Source: an uncultured Parvularculaceae bacterium
Lineage (GTDB): Bacteria > Pseudomonadota > Alphaproteobacteria > Caulobacterales > Parvularculaceae
DNA length: 64,000 nucleotides
NCBI GenBank assembly: GCA_947259375.1
Contig: CAMYLZ010000025.1
Span: forward strand, 248,001-312,000
Direction of reading: 5' to 3'
How positions within the stretch are numbered: the stretch's first letter is position 1; each line of letters starts with the position of its first letter. Below the pieces are notes generated by a model that was given only the letters and a program-made list of their open reading frames with translations, searched no databases and was not told the DNA's origin. The position numbers and the translations under genes are program-made. Positions 62,410 to 64,000 of the stretch are shown here, in pieces.

Positions 62410-63425
62410 GCGGGCCGGTTCGATAATTCAATGAGTTTTTCAAGCGCGGCTTTCGCCTCGCCCTGATCGATAGCGGCTTCGGCGCGCCGCGCGGCGGCGT
62501 CAAGGTCCGGCGCTTTTTGCGCAACCACCAGCGCGGCGGCGGCGTTCAATACCGCGATATCGCGATAAGCGCTTTTCTCGCCTTCGAGCAGACGCCGTAG
62601 CGCCGCCGCGTTTTCTTCCGGTTCGCCGCCGACGAGCGCTGCCGGTTCCGCGCGGGCGAGCCCCGCATCTTCCGGCGTGACCTCGAACTCGCTGACGGCG
62701 CCGTCCGCGAAAGCCGCAACATAAGTCGGTCCTGTCGTGGTCAGCTCGTCAAGACCGTCCGATCCATGCACCACCCAGGCGCGGGTCACGCCCAGATGCG
62801 GCATCACTTCGGCGATGGGGCGCACCAGATCGCGGGCGAAGACGCCCATCACCTGCCGCTTGGCGCCGGCCGGGTTTGAAAGCGGCCCCATGACGTTGAA
62901 GATGGTGCGCACGCCAAGCCCCTTGCGGGCCGCCGCCACGTGCATCACCGCCCGGTGATGCAGCGCCGCGAACATGAAGCCGACATTGGCGTTTTCGATA
63001 CAGGCGCGAATGGTGTGCGGCGGCACATCGAGCTTGACGCCAAGCGCGGCCAGCACTTCCGACGAGCCGGATTTCGACGACGCCGCCTTGTTGCCATGCT
63101 TGGCGATCCGCACGCCGCAGCCCGCCGCGATCAGCGCCGCGGCCGTCGAGATATTATAGGTGCCCGCGCCGTCGCCGCCGGTGCCGCAAGTATCGAGCAC
63201 GTCGTCAGGCGCATCGACCTTCAAAGCGAGGTCGCGCATGGTCTGCGCCGCGGCGGCGATCTCCTCGACCGTCTCGCCGCGGGTGCGCAGCGCGGCGAGG
63301 AAGCCCGCAATTTCGATATCGCTGGCGTTGCCGGAAAACAGCGCCAGCATGGCTTCGCGCATTTCAGCGGCGGAAAGCGGCGCGCCGGACATCGCCCTGG
63401 CGAGATGGGTGTGAAATTCCGTCAT
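62406..63425 (-). CDS. trpD: Anthranilate phosphoribosyltransferase
   Basis: 339 residues. The PRPP site [14 protein letters not shown] and [22 protein letters not shown], then the second site [18 protein letters not shown], are all intact. It transfers phosphoribose to anthranilate. Both ends overlap the neighbouring trp genes by four bases, so trpG-trpD-trpC are translationally coupled. Confidence 0.97.
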   Translation of the reverse strand: MTEFHTHLARAMSGAPLSAAEMREAMLALFSGNASDIEIAGFLAALRTRGETVEEIAAAAQTMRDLALKVDAPDDVLDTCGTGGDGAGTYNISTAAALIAAGCGVRIAKHGNKAASSKSGSSEVLAALGVKLDVPPHTIRACIENANVGFMFAALHHRAVMHVAAARKGLGVRTIFNVMGPLSNPAGAKRQVMGVFARDLVRPIAEVMPHLGVTRAWVVHGSDGLDELTTTGPTYVAAFADGAVSEFEVTPEDAGLARAEPAALVGGEPEENAAALRRLLEGEKSAYRDIAVLNAAAALVVAQKAPDLDAAARRAEAAIDQGEAKAALEKLIELSNRPA

Positions 63426-64000
63426 TGCGCCCGCGCTATTGAAAGAAAATTGGCGATCAGTTTCGCGCCATGCTCGGTGGCGATGCTTTCCGGATGAAAC
63501 TGCACGCCCATGATCGGCAGCGAGGCATGGGCGATCGCCATGACCTCGCCATCATCGTCAGAGCGGGCGGTGACCGAAAGCTGGTTCGACAAGGTTGCTG
63601 GGTCGGCGACGAGCGAGTGATAGCGCACCGCCGTGAAAGGCGAGGGCACGCCGGCGAACATTGCGTCGCCGTCATGGAGGACGCCGCAGCTCTTGCCATG
63701 CATCAGCTTGCCAGCGCGCTTGATGACGCCGCCAAAACCTTGCGCGATGGACTGCATGCCGAGGCAAACGCCGAACAGCGGCGTGCCCGTCTCAGCGGCG
63801 GCAGCCACAAGATCAAGGCAGACGCCTGCTTCGTTCGGCGTGCACGGTCCTGGGGAAAGAACGATCGCTTCAGGCTCTAGAGCCAGCGCTTCGCTCGCGC
63901 TAATCGCGTCATTGCGCAAGACGCGCGTTTCTTCGCCCAACCCGCCAATAAGATGTGCGAGATTGAAGGTAAAACTGTCATAGTTGTCGATCAACAGGAT
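63422..64000 (-). CDS. trpG: Anthranilate synthase glutamine amidotransferase subunit (5' end outside window)
   Basis: 193 codons are visible; the frame runs to the edge (ILLIDNYDSFTFNL), so about one codon with the start is missing. Class I amidotransferase: catalytic Cys in FGVCLGMQSIA, H-x-E in GVQFHPESI. It supplies ammonia from glutamine to TrpE. The sequence fits a free TrpG rather than a TrpE-G fusion. TrpE is presumably beyond the edge. Confidence 0.95.
   Translation of the reverse strand: MLLIDNYDSFTFNLAHLIGGLGEETRVLRNDAISASEALALEPEAIVLSPGPCTPNEAGVCLDLVAAAAETGTPLFGVCLGMQSIAQGFGGVIKRAGKLMHGKSCGVLHDGDAMFAGVPSPFTAVRYHSLVADPATLSNQLSVTARSDDDGEVMAIAHASLPIMGVQFHPESIATEHGAKLIANFLSIARAQ

Overview
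The window looks like chromosomal DNA of a free-living alphaproteobacterium. It is GC-rich, most genes start after GGAGG-like ribosome sites, and several gene orders are typical of the class: divK-pleD followed by rpmG; trpG-trpD-trpC-lexA with comEC-gltX-gltA behind; the cold-shock/DUF192 pair; and an NDUFS4-like complex I subunit. A LexA box of the alphaproteobacterial GTTC-N7-GTTC form and a TTAA-N7-TTAA CtrA-type site agree with this. A TadG-like pilus protein, DivK, PleD and class I PHA synthase suggest a dimorphic or surface-associated relative of Caulobacterales/Parvularculales. The family is my inference, not proven here.

Layout. 1-9.4 kb: a Tad pilus protein (cut by the window edge), a LysM protein, ArsM-type arsenite methyltransferase, a DUF2236 protein, an FG-GAP repeat protein and purL, which reads in frame into a BolA domain. 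9.4-19 kb: AraC regulator, metallo-beta-lactamase-fold hydrolase, GNAT, Na+-coupled transporter, M1 aminopeptidase, paraoxonase-like lactonase, D-2-hydroxyacid dehydrogenase, an NAD-binding protein and grxD. 19-20.9 kb: a small mobile patch with a broken IS5-type element, a second 97-bp remnant of the same element, an AT-rich AbiU2-like HEPN gene and an IS-split gene behind a CtrA-type box. 20.9-31 kb: NAT, phaC, glpX, an Ada/2OG-oxygenase fusion, recJ, YbjN, cold-shock protein, DUF192, and tRNA-Glu and tRNA-Pro.

31-46 kb: two tRNA-Arg genes, a sulfur block (cysK, sseA, GNAT, metC-like), mazG, ilvE, PhoX, a penicillin-acylase-family enzyme, haloalkane dehalogenase, fatty-acid desaturase and lpdA. 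46.2-49.2 kb is accessory: a low-GC lipoprotein, then a 197-bp tandem array of paired palindromes on both sides of a GIY-YIG nuclease gene. 49.6-64 kb returns to core genes: dinB, divK, pleD, rpmG, DUF983, purB, gltA, gltX, comEC, lexA, trpC, trpD and trpG (cut by the window edge).

The most unusual items are: (1) the GIY-YIG gene embedded in a REP/BIME-like palindrome array, with one solitary related copy 16 kb away between two tRNA-Arg genes; (2) the PurL-BolA in-frame fusion with a strong internal ribosome site, plus about 100 extra residues inside PurL; (3) the Ada zinc domain fused to a 2OG-Fe(II) dioxygenase; and (4) the HEPN gene bracketed by two same-orientation IS ends, next to an IS-split CtrA-box gene.
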